A DNA stretch of 10,245 nt from a candidate division NC10 bacterium SPGG6 (GCA_001643535.1 LXTG01000024.1:1-10245); one strand, 5' to 3'; shown: positions 1-7,653, numbered from the stretch's first letter. Notes: generated by a model from the sequence alone, not told the origin. A program made the numbers and translations.

Positions 1-783
1 GATGTGCGTGCCAGGAAACGAGAGATGGGATTTCCGCTGTGGGGTGGAGACAAGACGTGGCTGGCGCCGCAGACCCGATGGACCGAGCGGGTCCCTTTTC
101 TCGATCTGGACAGCGGCCCCTACGACCTCTGCGTCGACCGCGACGAGCCAGAAGCGGTGGCTGTCCGAATGACAAGCCGGGCTTGCAGGGAAACCGGCAT
201 CCAAATCACCCGGACAGTGACGGTGGCATCTGGAACGCCAGGATGGGTGGTCACTCACCGCGTGCTCAATACCTCGTCGATGGAGACTCAATGGGGTATA
301 TGGGACGTCAATATGGTGCTTAAACCCGGAAAAGTCTATTTACCGAGAGATGCGGCTTCTCGATACCCCCAAGGTGTAAAAACCTTCGACGAGGAAGGCG
401 AGTCGGTTCACGTCCGTGACATTGTTGTGGAGGAGCTCGGAAGCTTGGCGGTCATTCGTTGTGATGAACCAACGGCCTTCAAGTATGGTGTCGACGCGCA
501 GGAAGGATGGATGCTCGGCGTCCTCGCAGTTTCTGGGCTTGGCCTGGTCGGCTACCGAAAACAGGTCCCAGTCTATGGGGATAAGCCGTACGGTCACGGC
601 TGCATTGCCGAGGTGTACAATTCCGATCGGTATCCGTACTTCGAAATGGAGATCCATGGCCCGGTCGTCTCCTTGAGACCCGGCGAGAGCTTCGAGCTTG
701 AGGAACGGCAGGCTGTATTTGACCTGTCTCGATGGCCACAGAGTGAAGACGAGGTTCGACAGCATTTGGGACTTCGCTCTTGA
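1..783 (+). CDS. DUF4380-type protein, 5' end outside the window
   Basis: The reading frame is open from the first base and ends at TGA 781-783. The GTG at 4 has no ribosome binding site in view and the protein lacks the usual N-terminal part, so the true start very probably lies upstream of the window. About 260 residues are visible. Near the start is a WGGDKTWLAPQ-like motif, matching the GG(D/H)..W.APQ signature of DUF4380 proteins, which have an aldose-epimerase-like beta-sandwich. Near the end, E-V-Y-N-x(5)-Y-x-E-x-E followed by GP...L.PGES matches the family's C-terminal part. Members are presumed sugar-binding or carbohydrate-modifying, but no reaction is established. There is no signal peptide in the visible part. 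No close downstream partner: the next gene starts about 250 bases away. Family assignment is from memory of motifs; the function is unknown. Confidence 0.7.
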   Translation, partial: DVRARKREMGFPLWGGDKTWLAPQTRWTERVPFLDLDSGPYDLCVDRDEPEAVAVRMTSRACRETGIQITRTVTVASGTPGWVVTHRVLNTSSMETQWGIWDVNMVLKPGKVYLPRDAASRYPQGVKTFDEEGESVHVRDIVVEELGSLAVIRCDEPTAFKYGVDAQEGWMLGVLAVSGLGLVGYRKQVPVYGDKPYGHGCIAEVYNSDRYPYFEMEIHGPVVSLRPGESFELEERQAVFDLSRWPQSEDEVRQHLGLRS

Positions 784-911
784 CGGCGCCCCCTATAGAT
801 TTCACAATCTGCGAAGAGCCTGGAGTGATTGGAAGCGATTGACTGGGCGATCACATGCTCGATGCGTTAAGACGCCATTGGCCCTAGGGACATCAAGCGG
901 TGGGGCCACCA

Positions 912-1010
912 TTGACTGATCCAGGGAACCGCTTTGTTACGGATTCGGGGATCGAAGTTCCAGCGGTGACGCCCGACCAGATGCGGGAAGTGGACGACAG
1001 ATTTCGCTAG
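912..1010 (+). pseudogene. N-terminal remnant of an NAD(P)H-hydrate epimerase (YjeF_N) gene
   Basis: A 32-codon open frame (TTG at 912, TAG at 1008-1010; open back to 888, just after an in-frame TAG) encodes a peptide containing VTDSGIEVPAVTPDQMREVD. In NAD(P)H-hydrate epimerases the N-terminus typically reads V.A.T..QMRE(V/L)D, followed by a helix and the Rossmann-like YjeF_N domain. Here the resemblance stops right after the REVD stretch, at DRFR and a stop codon, and the DUF488 gene begins 22 bases later. I infer that the catalytic body was deleted and the first 25-30 codons were left behind. YjeF_N repairs hydrated NAD(P)H, so a functional copy is expected elsewhere in the genome. Alternatives are a chance resemblance or a short leader peptide. 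There is no strong ribosome binding site before 912. Confidence 0.4.
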
Positions 1011-1032
1011 GCTGGCAAAAGGAGACCAGAAT

Positions 1033-1395
1033 GTGATCAAAGTAAAGCGCGTCTACGAACCCCCGAGTTCCCGGGACGGCCGTCGCTTCCTCGTGGACCG
1101 CCTTTGGCCAAGGGGGATCAAGCGGGACGCCCTGCCCCGGGACGGTTGGCAAAAGGATGCGGCTCCCAGCGACGTCCTGCGGCGTTGGTTCGCCCACGAT
1201 CCGTCGCGCTGGGACACCTTCCAACGCCGCTACGCCGCGGAACTCGGCCGCCGGCCCGAGACGTGGCACCCCCTCCTGGAGGCTTCCCGCCGGGGCGATA
1301 TCACACTACTCTACAGTGCCCGTGACCCAGACTACAACAATGCCGTCGCACTCAAAAGCTACCTCGAGGCTAGACTGAAAAAGAAAATTTCTTAA
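1033..1395 (+). CDS. DUF488 family protein, YeaO type
   Basis: This is a 120-residue cytoplasmic protein of the DUF488/YeaO family, whose biochemical role is not established. The family is recognisable from VDRLWPRGIKRD near residues 21-33, the central W..D..P...LR.WF.HDP.RW..F..RY..EL segment, and the C-terminal LLYSARDPDYNNAVALKSYL stretch (about residues 92-111). The length is normal for the family and there is no signal peptide or membrane segment. The start is GTG 1033, preceded at a spacing of about 8 bases by AAGGAG (near 1019-1024). The upstream ATG at 1031 overlaps it but runs straight into TGA and is not used. The oxidoreductase gene follows 21 bases downstream on the same strand, so the two are probably cotranscribed; what the pairing means is unknown. 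Confidence 0.85.
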   Translation: MIKVKRVYEPPSSRDGRRFLVDRLWPRGIKRDALPRDGWQKDAAPSDVLRRWFAHDPSRWDTFQRRYAAELGRRPETWHPLLEASRRGDITLLYSARDPDYNNAVALKSYLEARLKKKIS

Positions 1396-1416
1396 GCGAA
1401 AGGAGGTCTTGGGCCC

Positions 1417-2820
1417 ATGGCAACGACGAAACAATCAGCGGAACGCTACGAGGCCATTGTGATTGGCACTGGCCAGGCCGGCAAGCCGCTCTCACTTGCC
1501 CTGGCCCGGGCTGGGTGGAAAACAGCCATCATCGAGCGGGAGCACGTGGGCGGCACGTGTATCAATGTGGGATGCACCCCCACCAAGACGATGGTGGCCA
1601 GCGCGCGGGTGGCCTACTTGACCCGACGAGGGGCCGATTATGGCGTGCGCCCCAACCCCGTGCAAGTCGAAATGGCCAAAGTACGGCAGCGGAAGCAGGC
1701 CATCGTAGACAGCTTCCGCAACGGAAGCCAGCGGCAGCTCGAAAAGACCGAAGGGGTGGACCTGTTGCTGGGCGAGGCGAGCTTCAGCGGTCCGAAGACG
1801 GTACAAGTGCAAATGAAGAGTGGTGAACCCCGTCATCTCACCGCTGACACAATCTTCATCAACACCGGCGGCCGGCCAGAAAAACCCCCAGTGGCTGGAC
1901 TCGACAGTGTTCCAACCCTCGATTCCACCTCGATTATGGAACTCGACGTACTCCCGGAACACCTGCTCGTCCTCGGTGGCGGTTACATCGGCCTCGAGTT
2001 CGGCCAGATGTTCCGGCGTTTCGGCAGCGCGGTCACGGTCGTGCAGCGAGGCAAGCAGTTGCTCGCTCGGGAAGACACCGACATCGCCGAGGAGGTCACC
2101 AAAATTCTGCGTGAGGACGGCGTTGAGGTGCTGCTAGAGACACAAGCCCTGCGCGCCGAGAAGGCTGACAGCACGGTCCGGCTCACGGTGCGGACGCCGA
2201 CGGGAGAACGCGTGCTCAGCGGAACACATCTGCTGGTGGCGGCGGGCCGAGCGCCCAACACTGATGGGCTCAACCTTGGCGCCGCCGGTGTCCAGATAGA
2301 CGAACGAGGCTTTGTCCAGGTGAATGAACGACTGGAGACTAATGCGCATGGCGTCTATGGTCTGGGCGATGTGAAGGGAGGTCCGGCATTCACCCATATC
2401 TCCTACGATGACTTTCGCATCATTCGCACCAACCTCCTTGAGGGGGGTAACGCCACCACGACCGGTCGTCTGGTACCCTACACGGTCTATATCGACCCGC
2501 AACTGGGCCGGGTGGGGCTCAGCGAGGGAGAAGCGCGGACCCAGGGCCGTCGCGTCCGCGTGGCCAAGCTGCCGATGGCCCACGTCGCGCGAGCCCTCGA
2601 AATGGACGAGCCGCGGGGCTTCATGAAGGCCGTCGTCGACGCCGATACAAACCTGATCCTGGGCTGTGCCATTTTGGGTGTCGAAGGCGGCGAGCTGATG
2701 TCGATGTTAGAGATCGCGATGATGGGCTCCCTCCCCTATACGACTCTTCGGGACGGGATCTTCGCCCACCCTACATTGGCAGAGGCACTGAACAATTTGT
2801 TTACGGCGATGGACGCGTGA
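1417..2820 (+). CDS. FAD-dependent pyridine nucleotide-disulfide oxidoreductase, mercuric-reductase-like
   Basis: This 467-residue flavoprotein is of the dihydrolipoamide dehydrogenase / mercuric reductase class, transferring electrons from NAD(P)H through FAD to a redox disulfide. Visible parts in order: FAD-binding GTGQAG at 17-22; redox-active C48-x4-C53 in GGTCINVGC; NAD(P)H-binding GGGYIGLEFG at 187-196; second FAD motif AAGRAPNTDGL at 275-285; VYGLGDV at 313-319; and the dimerisation domain with the catalytic pair H451 and E456 in HPTLAE. All active-site residues of the class are present. It has neither an N-terminal heavy-metal-associated domain nor the C-terminal vicinal cysteines that MerA uses to take up Hg(II): it ends in LFTAMDA. 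It is therefore probably not a true mercuric reductase despite how such proteins are often labelled. The substrate is unknown. ATG 1417 follows a strong AGGAGG (1401-1406), and the gene is 21 bases after the DUF488 gene. It converges on secA with 8 bases between stops. Confidence 0.88.
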   Translation: MATTKQSAERYEAIVIGTGQAGKPLSLALARAGWKTAIIEREHVGGTCINVGCTPTKTMVASARVAYLTRRGADYGVRPNPVQVEMAKVRQRKQAIVDSFRNGSQRQLEKTEGVDLLLGEASFSGPKTVQVQMKSGEPRHLTADTIFINTGGRPEKPPVAGLDSVPTLDSTSIMELDVLPEHLLVLGGGYIGLEFGQMFRRFGSAVTVVQRGKQLLAREDTDIAEEVTKILREDGVEVLLETQALRAEKADSTVRLTVRTPTGERVLSGTHLLVAAGRAPNTDGLNLGAAGVQIDERGFVQVNERLETNAHGVYGLGDVKGGPAFTHISYDDFRIIRTNLLEGGNATTTGRLVPYTVYIDPQLGRVGLSEGEARTQGRRVRVAKLPMAHVARALEMDEPRGFMKAVVDADTNLILGCAILGVEGGELMSMLEIAMMGSLPYTTLRDGIFAHPTLAEALNNLFTAMDA

Positions 2821-2828
2821 GAAAGGGG

Positions 2829-5648
2829 TCAGACGCCGCAACACTTCTTGTATTTCTTGCCGCTACCACACGGGCAAGGCTCGTTGCGGCCAACCTTGCC
2901 GGCCTTAACGGCCACCGCAGGCGCCAGGGAGGGTTTGAGGGACTGCTTCGGGGCAGAACGGACAGGTTGCTTACGAACCTGGGGAGCGGTCCGACCAATA
3001 CCGGAGGGGGTCTCCGCCTCCGCGGAGACCTCAGCCGCGAGGTCCGCGATGGTCGGCTGGAGTCGAAACAGATACTGAACCGTCTGCTCCTTGACCCGAT
3101 CGACCAGGGCGTCAAAAAGTTCGAACCCTTCCCGCTTATACTCCACTAACGGGTCCCGCTGACCGTATCCCCGCAGACCGATCCCTTCCTTCAGATGGTC
3201 CATGCCCAGGAGGTGGTCCTTCCACTGGGCATCCACTATTTGGAGCATGATGACCCGCTCGAGGTAGCGAATGAGATCCGCCCCGAGCTCCTGCTCCTTC
3301 CTATCATAGGCTGCCTGGACCTTCTCCCAGAGTTCACCCTGGAGGATGCCAAGCGTCATCTCCTGAAGGCCCTCGGTCGGGACGGCAATCTCCACGCCGA
3401 ACTGCCGGTACATCGCCTCCGAGAGACCCCTGAGATCCCAGTCCTCAGGATACGTGTCTTCATGCGCATAGACACTCACAAGGGGTTCCAACACTTCCTC
3501 GGCCATCTCGAGCATGAACTCCTTGAGATTCTCCCCCTCCAAGATATTTCGCCGCTCGCCATAGATGATCTGGCGCTGACGGTTCATCACATCATCGTAC
3601 TCGAGGAGGTGCTTGCGGATCTCAAAGTTGTGCGCCTCCACCCGCTTCTGGGCCGTCTCGATGGCCTTGGTGACCATGCCATGCTCGATGACTTCCCCTT
3701 CCTGCATCCCCAGCTTCTCCATGATCTTTTGGAGGCGCTCACCCCCAAAGATCCGAAGCAGATCGTCTTCGAGGGAAAGATAGAAGCGAGAGGAGCCCGG
3801 GTCCCCCTGCCGGCCCGACCGGCCTCGAAGTTGGTTGTCGATCCGCCGAGCCTCATGCCGCTCGGTGGCCAGGATGTGGAGCCCGTCTAGTTCCACCACC
3901 CGCTCATGTTCGGCGGTGCAGAGGCGGCGAACCTTCGCCAGACTTTTGCCATAGGCCTCAGGGTCGATGGCGTGGTCTAAGAGTCCATACTGCTGCATCC
4001 GTTTGGCTTCCTCGACGGCCCTCGCCACCTCCTCTGAATCCCCGTCCTCTGGGATCTCCTGCCGCCGCGTCATCTCCTTGGCCAGGGAGTCGGGATGACC
4101 GCCCAAAAGGATGTCAGTCCCCCGGCCGGCCATGTTGGTCGCAATGGTCACCGCCTTGTACCGACCGGCCTGAGCGACGATCTCCGCTTCGCGCTCGTGG
4201 TATTTGGCGTTCAAGACCTGGTGCGGAACGCCCCGGCGCTTCAGAAGGGTCGAGAGCTTCTCCGACTTCTCAATAGAGGTGGTCCCCACCAAGACCGGCC
4301 TCCCCTGTTCGTTGAGCTCGGCGATCTCCTCGACGACGGCTGCAAACTTTTCCCGCTCGGTCCGATGGATGACATCGGGGTAACTTGTCCGGACGAGCGG
4401 CTTGTTGGGGGGAATGACCATCACATCCAGGTTATAGATCTGGGCGAACTCTGCCGCTTCGGTATCGGCAGTCCCCGTCATCCCGGCCAGTTTATCGTAC
4501 ATGCGAAAATAGTTCTGGAAGGTGATCGTAGCCAAGGTCTGGTTTTCCCGCTCAATTTTAACCTTCTCTTTGGCCTCCACCGCCTGGTGAACCCCATCAG
4601 ACCACCGGCGACCGGGCATGAGGCGGCCCGTAAACTCGTCCACGATAATCACCTGCCCATCCTTGACCATGTAGTCCACATCCAGCTGGAAAAGATTGTG
4701 GGCCTTCAGCGCCTGCTGAATGTGGTGGAGGGTGTCAATGTTGCTGGGGTCGTACAGGTTGGAGATCCCCAGAAGGTGCTCGACCCTCGCCACCCCCTGC
4801 TCGGTGATGGCGACGGTCTTGGCCTTTTCATCAACGATATAATCCCCCTCGCGGACAGCCTCGATCTCTGCGAGCTTGCCCTCCGTGATAGTGGCTGCGC
4901 GCGTCAGGCGGGGGATAACTCGGTCGATTTGGTAATAGAGGTCGGTCGATTCATCGGCAGGCCCGGAGATGATCAGGGGGGTTCGGGCCTCGTCGATGAG
5001 GATCGAGTCCACCTCGTCCACGATGCCGTAATGAAGCTCCGGCTGTGCCATATCCTCCAGGGAAAACTTCATGTTGTCCCGGAGGTAGTCGAAGCCAAAT
5101 TCGTTGTTGGTGCCATACGTAACGCTGGCCCGATAGGCGCGTTGCCGGTCTGCATCATCCATATCGTGTTGGATCAGACCCACGCTCAGACCCAGGAACT
5201 GATAGATCGCTCCCATCCACTGGCTATCCCGCTTAGCCAGGTAATCGTTCACCGTAATGATGTGGACCCCGCGTCCCTCGAGGGCATTGAGGTAAGTCGG
5301 CAGCGTCGCCACAAGGGTCTTTCCTTCCCCGGTGGCCATCTCGGCGATCTTTCCCTCATGGAGGACGGCCCCCCCGATGAGTTGGGTGTCAAAGTGGCGC
5401 ATATTGAGGACCCGGCGGGCCACCTCGCGGACGGTCGCGAACGCCTCGGGAAGGATCTCGTCGAGTGTTGCTCCCCGCTCGAGCCTTTCCTTAAATTCGC
5501 CGGTCTTGCCCGTCAGGGCTGCGTCGGGGAGTTTTTCAAGGTCTGGTTCCAGCTCATTGATCCGAACCACGAGAGGCTGGAGTCTATTGAGCTCCCGCTG
5601 ATTCTTGGTCCCGATCACCTTGCCGACGACTGTATCCCAGAGCGCCAT
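2829..5648 (-). CDS. secA: Protein translocase subunit SecA
   Basis: SecA is the ATPase motor that drives unfolded preproteins through the SecYEG channel. At 939 residues it is full length for a SecA with a C-terminal tail. Visible parts: the N-terminal SecA DEAD-like region; Walker A MATGEGKT at 104-111; TVNDYLAKRD at 132-141; Walker B DEVDS at 211-215 followed by ILIDEARTPLIISG; the preprotein cross-linking domain; the second nucleotide-binding fold with TNMAGRGTDI and LRGRSGRQGDPG; the helical scaffold/wing region with QIVDAQWKDHLL; a low-complexity linker; and a SEC-C zinc motif, PCPCGSGKKYKKCCG, at the extreme C-terminus. That tail normally binds Zn2+ and contacts SecB or ribosomes. ATG 5648 is preceded by AGGAAAGG on the minus strand (about 5655-5662). 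An upstream terminator separates it from the M23 gene, so it should have its own promoter. No defects seen. Confidence 0.98.
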   Translation of the reverse strand: MALWDTVVGKVIGTKNQRELNRLQPLVVRINELEPDLEKLPDAALTGKTGEFKERLERGATLDEILPEAFATVREVARRVLNMRHFDTQLIGGAVLHEGKIAEMATGEGKTLVATLPTYLNALEGRGVHIITVNDYLAKRDSQWMGAIYQFLGLSVGLIQHDMDDADRQRAYRASVTYGTNNEFGFDYLRDNMKFSLEDMAQPELHYGIVDEVDSILIDEARTPLIISGPADESTDLYYQIDRVIPRLTRAATITEGKLAEIEAVREGDYIVDEKAKTVAITEQGVARVEHLLGISNLYDPSNIDTLHHIQQALKAHNLFQLDVDYMVKDGQVIIVDEFTGRLMPGRRWSDGVHQAVEAKEKVKIERENQTLATITFQNYFRMYDKLAGMTGTADTEAAEFAQIYNLDVMVIPPNKPLVRTSYPDVIHRTEREKFAAVVEEIAELNEQGRPVLVGTTSIEKSEKLSTLLKRRGVPHQVLNAKYHEREAEIVAQAGRYKAVTIATNMAGRGTDILLGGHPDSLAKEMTRRQEIPEDGDSEEVARAVEEAKRMQQYGLLDHAIDPEAYGKSLAKVRRLCTAEHERVVELDGLHILATERHEARRIDNQLRGRSGRQGDPGSSRFYLSLEDDLLRIFGGERLQKIMEKLGMQEGEVIEHGMVTKAIETAQKRVEAHNFEIRKHLLEYDDVMNRQRQIIYGERRNILEGENLKEFMLEMAEEVLEPLVSVYAHEDTYPEDWDLRGLSEAMYRQFGVEIAVPTEGLQEMTLGILQGELWEKVQAAYDRKEQELGADLIRYLERVIMLQIVDAQWKDHLLGMDHLKEGIGLRGYGQRDPLVEYKREGFELFDALVDRVKEQTVQYLFRLQPTIADLAAEVSAEAETPSGIGRTAPQVRKQPVRSAPKQSLKPSLAPAVAVKAGKVGRNEPCPCGSGKKYKKCCGV

Positions 5649-5669
5649 ACCCTTTTCCTTTCCTGCAAG

Positions 5670-5685
5670 AATACTTGAAAGTATT
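5670..5685. repeat. Perfect palindrome in the secA leader
   Basis: A 7-base inverted repeat, AATACTT-GA-AAGTATT, lies 22 bases upstream of the secA start in an AT-rich patch (about 5670-5694) that contrasts with the GC-rich surroundings. It is the right size for a dimeric repressor site or a small hairpin in the 5' leader of the secA mRNA. It lies between the candidate promoter and the ribosome binding site. No regulator can be named from the sequence. Confidence 0.45.
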
Positions 5686-5692
5686 TTATTTT

Positions 5693-5721
5693 AAGGTAGC
5701 ACACTCTCCCCACCCCATCAA
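5693..5721 (-). promoter_or_regulatory. Candidate secA promoter
   Basis: On the minus strand TTGATG (5721-5716) is followed after 17 bases by TACCTT (5698-5693). This is a modest match to the sigma-70 consensus, correctly spaced and between the upstream terminator and the secA start. AT-rich TAAAAT boxes just downstream (5683-5693) are alternative -10 elements with no good -35. The existence of a promoter here is supported mainly by the terminator; its exact position is weak. Confidence 0.3.
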
Positions 5722-5737
5722 ATGCAAAGGACAGGCC

Positions 5738-5771
5738 AAAAAAAATCCCCCGATCTCTTCGGGGGATTTTT
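5738..5771 (-). terminator. Intrinsic terminator of the M23 peptidase gene
   Basis: An 8-base stem, TCCCCCGA (5746-5753) against TCGGGGGA (5759-5766), closes a 5-base loop. It is flanked by eight A on the left (5738-5745) and five T on the right (5767-5771). Read in the minus direction this is a GC-rich hairpin followed by a run of eight U, 28 bases after the stop of the M23 gene. It is a textbook Rho-independent terminator, and the flanking A/T runs could let it work in both directions. It isolates secA transcription from the peptidase gene. Confidence 0.9.
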
Positions 5772-5798
5772 CCGGGAAATCTGGAGGAGCGCGTCTGC

Positions 5799-6731
5799 CT
5801 ATTTCCCGCGAATCACCTGAACACGCCGGTCCTCATCGAGGATGTACTTCAGGGGACTGCGGGGGGTGTTTTTGACGAGGACTTCGTAGTGCAGATGGGA
5901 GCCGGTGCTATAACCGGAGCTCCCCACGGTGCCGATCTCCTGACCCCGCTTGACCCGCTGGCCCTTTTTGACCTTGTTCCGCTGATTGTGACCATAAAAG
6001 GTCTTGAGGCCAAAGCCGTGGTTGATGACGATGACTCGCCCGTAGCCAGCCATTTTGCCCGCAAAGGTGACCACCCCATCAGCCGAGGCGAGGATAGAAG
6101 TCCCCCGCGGAGCGGCGATGTCGATGCCCGTGTGCTGCTGCCGCCGACCCGTGAAGGGAGAAGTGCGGGGACCAAACTTGGAACTCACATAGCCCTCGGT
6201 CGGCCAGATGGACGGTGTCGCGGCCAACCGGTCCTTCTGCTCGCCGAGGTAGGTGGTGAGGGCCCCGAGGCTCGTGGCCCGGAGGGCCACCTCGCGCTCG
6301 AGGCGTTCAAGGTCCTCATAGAGCCGTACGATAAGCTTCCGCTGCGCCGCCTGCTCCTCTGCGGTGAGGACTTGCTGGAGCTCCAGGGTCCCGCCCCCTA
6401 TCGCCATGGTGCTCTCCGTTGCCGGCCCGGTCTCCATCCCCGCCAGGCGGCGGATCTGGTGATCCACGGCGCGCAGCCGGGTGACCTCTTCGGTCAGCGT
6501 CTCGAGCCGGGTGGCCAAGCCCCGCTGCGTCTCCACGCTCTGACGCAGGCGCTTTAGCTCCCCTGCCTCAATCTGGAGGGTCAGTGAGTAAACTACGAGA
6601 AAGCCGAGGGCCAGGAGGGCAAAACTCCCCCCGAGGAGGGCCACGCGGAGACCGCGCTTATGCAAGTACCACTGCCGGGCCCGGGAGGGCGTGTCGGAGA
6701 GGATCAGGATCGTATATCCTTTCTGCGCCAT
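5799..6731 (-). CDS. M23 (LytM-type) zinc metallopeptidase with membrane anchor and coiled coil
   Basis: A 310-residue envelope protein predicted to be a peptidoglycan endopeptidase or an amidase activator. Layout: a short cytoplasmic N-terminus; one transmembrane segment (about residues 31-52); a coiled-coil-prone region rich in L, E, R (about 56-165); and a C-terminal M23 domain from SSKFGPR onward. All metal ligands are present: H200 and D204 in HTGID, and H279/H281 in HLHYEV, with H248 in FYGH as an active-site histidine. A catalytically active enzyme is therefore expected, unlike degenerate EnvC/NlpD factors. I chose ATG 6731 because GGAGGT (6741-6736) lies 4 bases before it. The GTG at 6737, which would add two residues, overlaps that ribosome binding site. 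It lies 220 bases downstream of rlpA on the same strand and ends at a strong terminator before secA. A candidate ECF-sigma promoter precedes it. Confidence 0.92.
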   Translation of the reverse strand: MAQKGYTILILSDTPSRARQWYLHKRGLRVALLGGSFALLALGFLVVYSLTLQIEAGELKRLRQSVETQRGLATRLETLTEEVTRLRAVDHQIRRLAGMETGPATESTMAIGGGTLELQQVLTAEEQAAQRKLIVRLYEDLERLEREVALRATSLGALTTYLGEQKDRLAATPSIWPTEGYVSSKFGPRTSPFTGRRQQHTGIDIAAPRGTSILASADGVVTFAGKMAGYGRVIVINHGFGLKTFYGHNQRNKVKKGQRVKRGQEIGTVGSSGYSTGSHLHYEVLVKNTPRSPLKYILDEDRRVQVIRGK

Positions 6732-6805
6732 GCTCACCTCCGGGTCACTCGTTACCGGGAAGCGGGTCCGCGTGTTAGCGCGTCGTTCCCCTCATCTGGA
6801 ACGGC

Positions 6806-6811
6806 TTTATA
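6806..6811 (-). promoter_or_regulatory. Possible sigma-70 -10 element upstream of the M23 gene
   Basis: Minus-strand TATAAA (6811-6806) lies about 75 bases before the start codon in an AT-rich patch of the rlpA-M23 gap. The hexamer 16 bases upstream, TTCCAT, is a poor -35. It is listed as a possible housekeeping promoter alongside the ECF-type site further upstream; the assignment is weak. Confidence 0.25.
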
Positions 6812-6860
6812 CAATATACGGGACGTAATGGAATGTAAGGATGGCCCCAGCCCAGTTATA

Positions 6861-6887
6861 GACAGTAAAAAGCAAAATGCTGTTTCA
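6861..6887 (-). promoter_or_regulatory. Candidate ECF-sigma promoter of the M23 gene
   Basis: On the minus strand TGAAAC (6887-6882) is followed after 17 bases by TGTC (6864-6861) and then TATAA. Many ECF sigma factors of the SigW/SigX/SigM kind recognise a (T)GAAAC or (T)G.AAC -35 and a CGTC/CGTA -10 with 16-17 bases between. The -35 here is a perfect match and the -10 differs by one base. The site would give a leader of about 120 bases before the M23 start. It resembles the element in front of the ECF sigma gene in this window (TTTAAC-N16-CGTC), so the sigma factor may control this peptidase. This is inference from motif form only. Confidence 0.35.
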
Positions 6888-6951
6888 GGATTCAAAGAAA
6901 GCCTCGGGAAGCTATCATAGCAAGGGAAAAGATGTCAAGGTTTTTTTGCGT

Positions 6952-7620
6952 TTAGTCCTGATCCATCAAGATGACTGTAAAACCATAGGCGGCTACCTGC
7001 ATGGCCGCGCGCCTCGCCGCCTCTCGACTGGTATACCTTCCCAACCGGACGCGGTAGAAAGTCTCCCCCCCCGAGCTAATTTTGCTGATGTAGCTCCCAG
7101 AACTCAGCGCATCGAGACGGGTTTTGAGCTCGACTGCGTTCCGTCTCTCCAAAAAGGAGCCCACCTGGAGTGTATACGCCCGAGGCGATCGGACAAGGCG
7201 TGAGGGGGAAGCCCTGAGAGGCCCGACGTGCACCCGGGCGACCCCTTGCCTTACCATCCCGACGGCCCGGGCCGCTGCGTAAGAGAGGTCAATGATTCGA
7301 CCCGCCACAAAAGGCCCCCGGTCGTTCACCCGGACCTGGATCGACCGGCCGTTCTCCAGGTTCGTGACCTGCACCCACGAACCGAGGGGAAGCGTTCGGT
7401 GTGCGGCGGTGAGCTGGTGCATGTTAAAGACCTCCCCACTCGCAGTTCGGCGCCCGTGAAATTTTGGTCCATACCAGGACGCGATTCCTACCTGTCCCCC
7501 CGCGACCGGCGGCCGGACCCGGGGCCCGGCACAAGAGACCACGAAGAGGAGAACAAGGATCCCCCATGCCAGGCCGAGAAGGCCCTGTCTCCGAAGGGCA
7601 TAACTCCTCACACCCTCCAC
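6952..7620 (-). CDS. rlpA: RlpA lipoprotein, septal lytic transglycosylase with SPOR domain
   Basis: RlpA cleaves glycan strands lacking stem peptides in the periplasm during cell separation; its SPOR domain targets such 'denuded' septal glycans. The 222-residue protein has a lipoprotein signal peptide ending in the lipobox VVSC (Cys30). A double-psi beta-barrel RlpA domain covers about 43-135, with ASWYG, FHGRRTASGE, TAAHRTLPLG, VRVNDRGPF and RIIDLSYAAA all intact. A C-terminal SPOR domain follows (about 146-222, from YTLQVGSF onward). Length and order match the family. The start is GTG 7620, with GGGAGG (7634-7629) 8 bases upstream on the minus strand. It is first in the minus-strand series rlpA, M23, secA and is divergent from the sigma-factor operon. 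Both rlpA and the M23 gene act on peptidoglycan. No hairpin terminator is seen after its stop. Confidence 0.93.
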   Translation of the reverse strand: MEGVRSYALRRQGLLGLAWGILVLLFVVSCAGPRVRPPVAGGQVGIASWYGPKFHGRRTASGEVFNMHQLTAAHRTLPLGSWVQVTNLENGRSIQVRVNDRGPFVAGRIIDLSYAAARAVGMVRQGVARVHVGPLRASPSRLVRSPRAYTLQVGSFLERRNAVELKTRLDALSSGSYISKISSGGETFYRVRLGRYTSREAARRAAMQVAAYGFTVILMDQD

Positions 7621-7653
7621 TCTCTCATCCTCCCAGGATTGCGAGATTTTGTC

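Noticed and set aside
698..919. 73-codon frame across the end of the DUF4380 gene
   Set aside because: It mostly overlaps the DUF4380 frame, has no ribosome binding site and no recognisable domain.
1417..2820. Assignment as merA mercuric reductase
   Set aside because: There is no heavy-metal-associated domain and no C-terminal vicinal cysteines, and no merR, merT or merP next to it.
4095..5678. A 527-codon plus-strand open frame opposite secA
   Set aside because: It lies antisense to the invariant part of secA, with composition expected from the reverse complement of a GC-rich gene. It has no recognisable domain or ribosome binding site, and secA is unmistakable.
6882..6944. TTGACA (6942-6937, minus strand) with TATGAT as a sigma-70 promoter after rlpA
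   Set aside because: The spacing between the two hexamers is only 13 bases, too short for a normal sigma-70 promoter.
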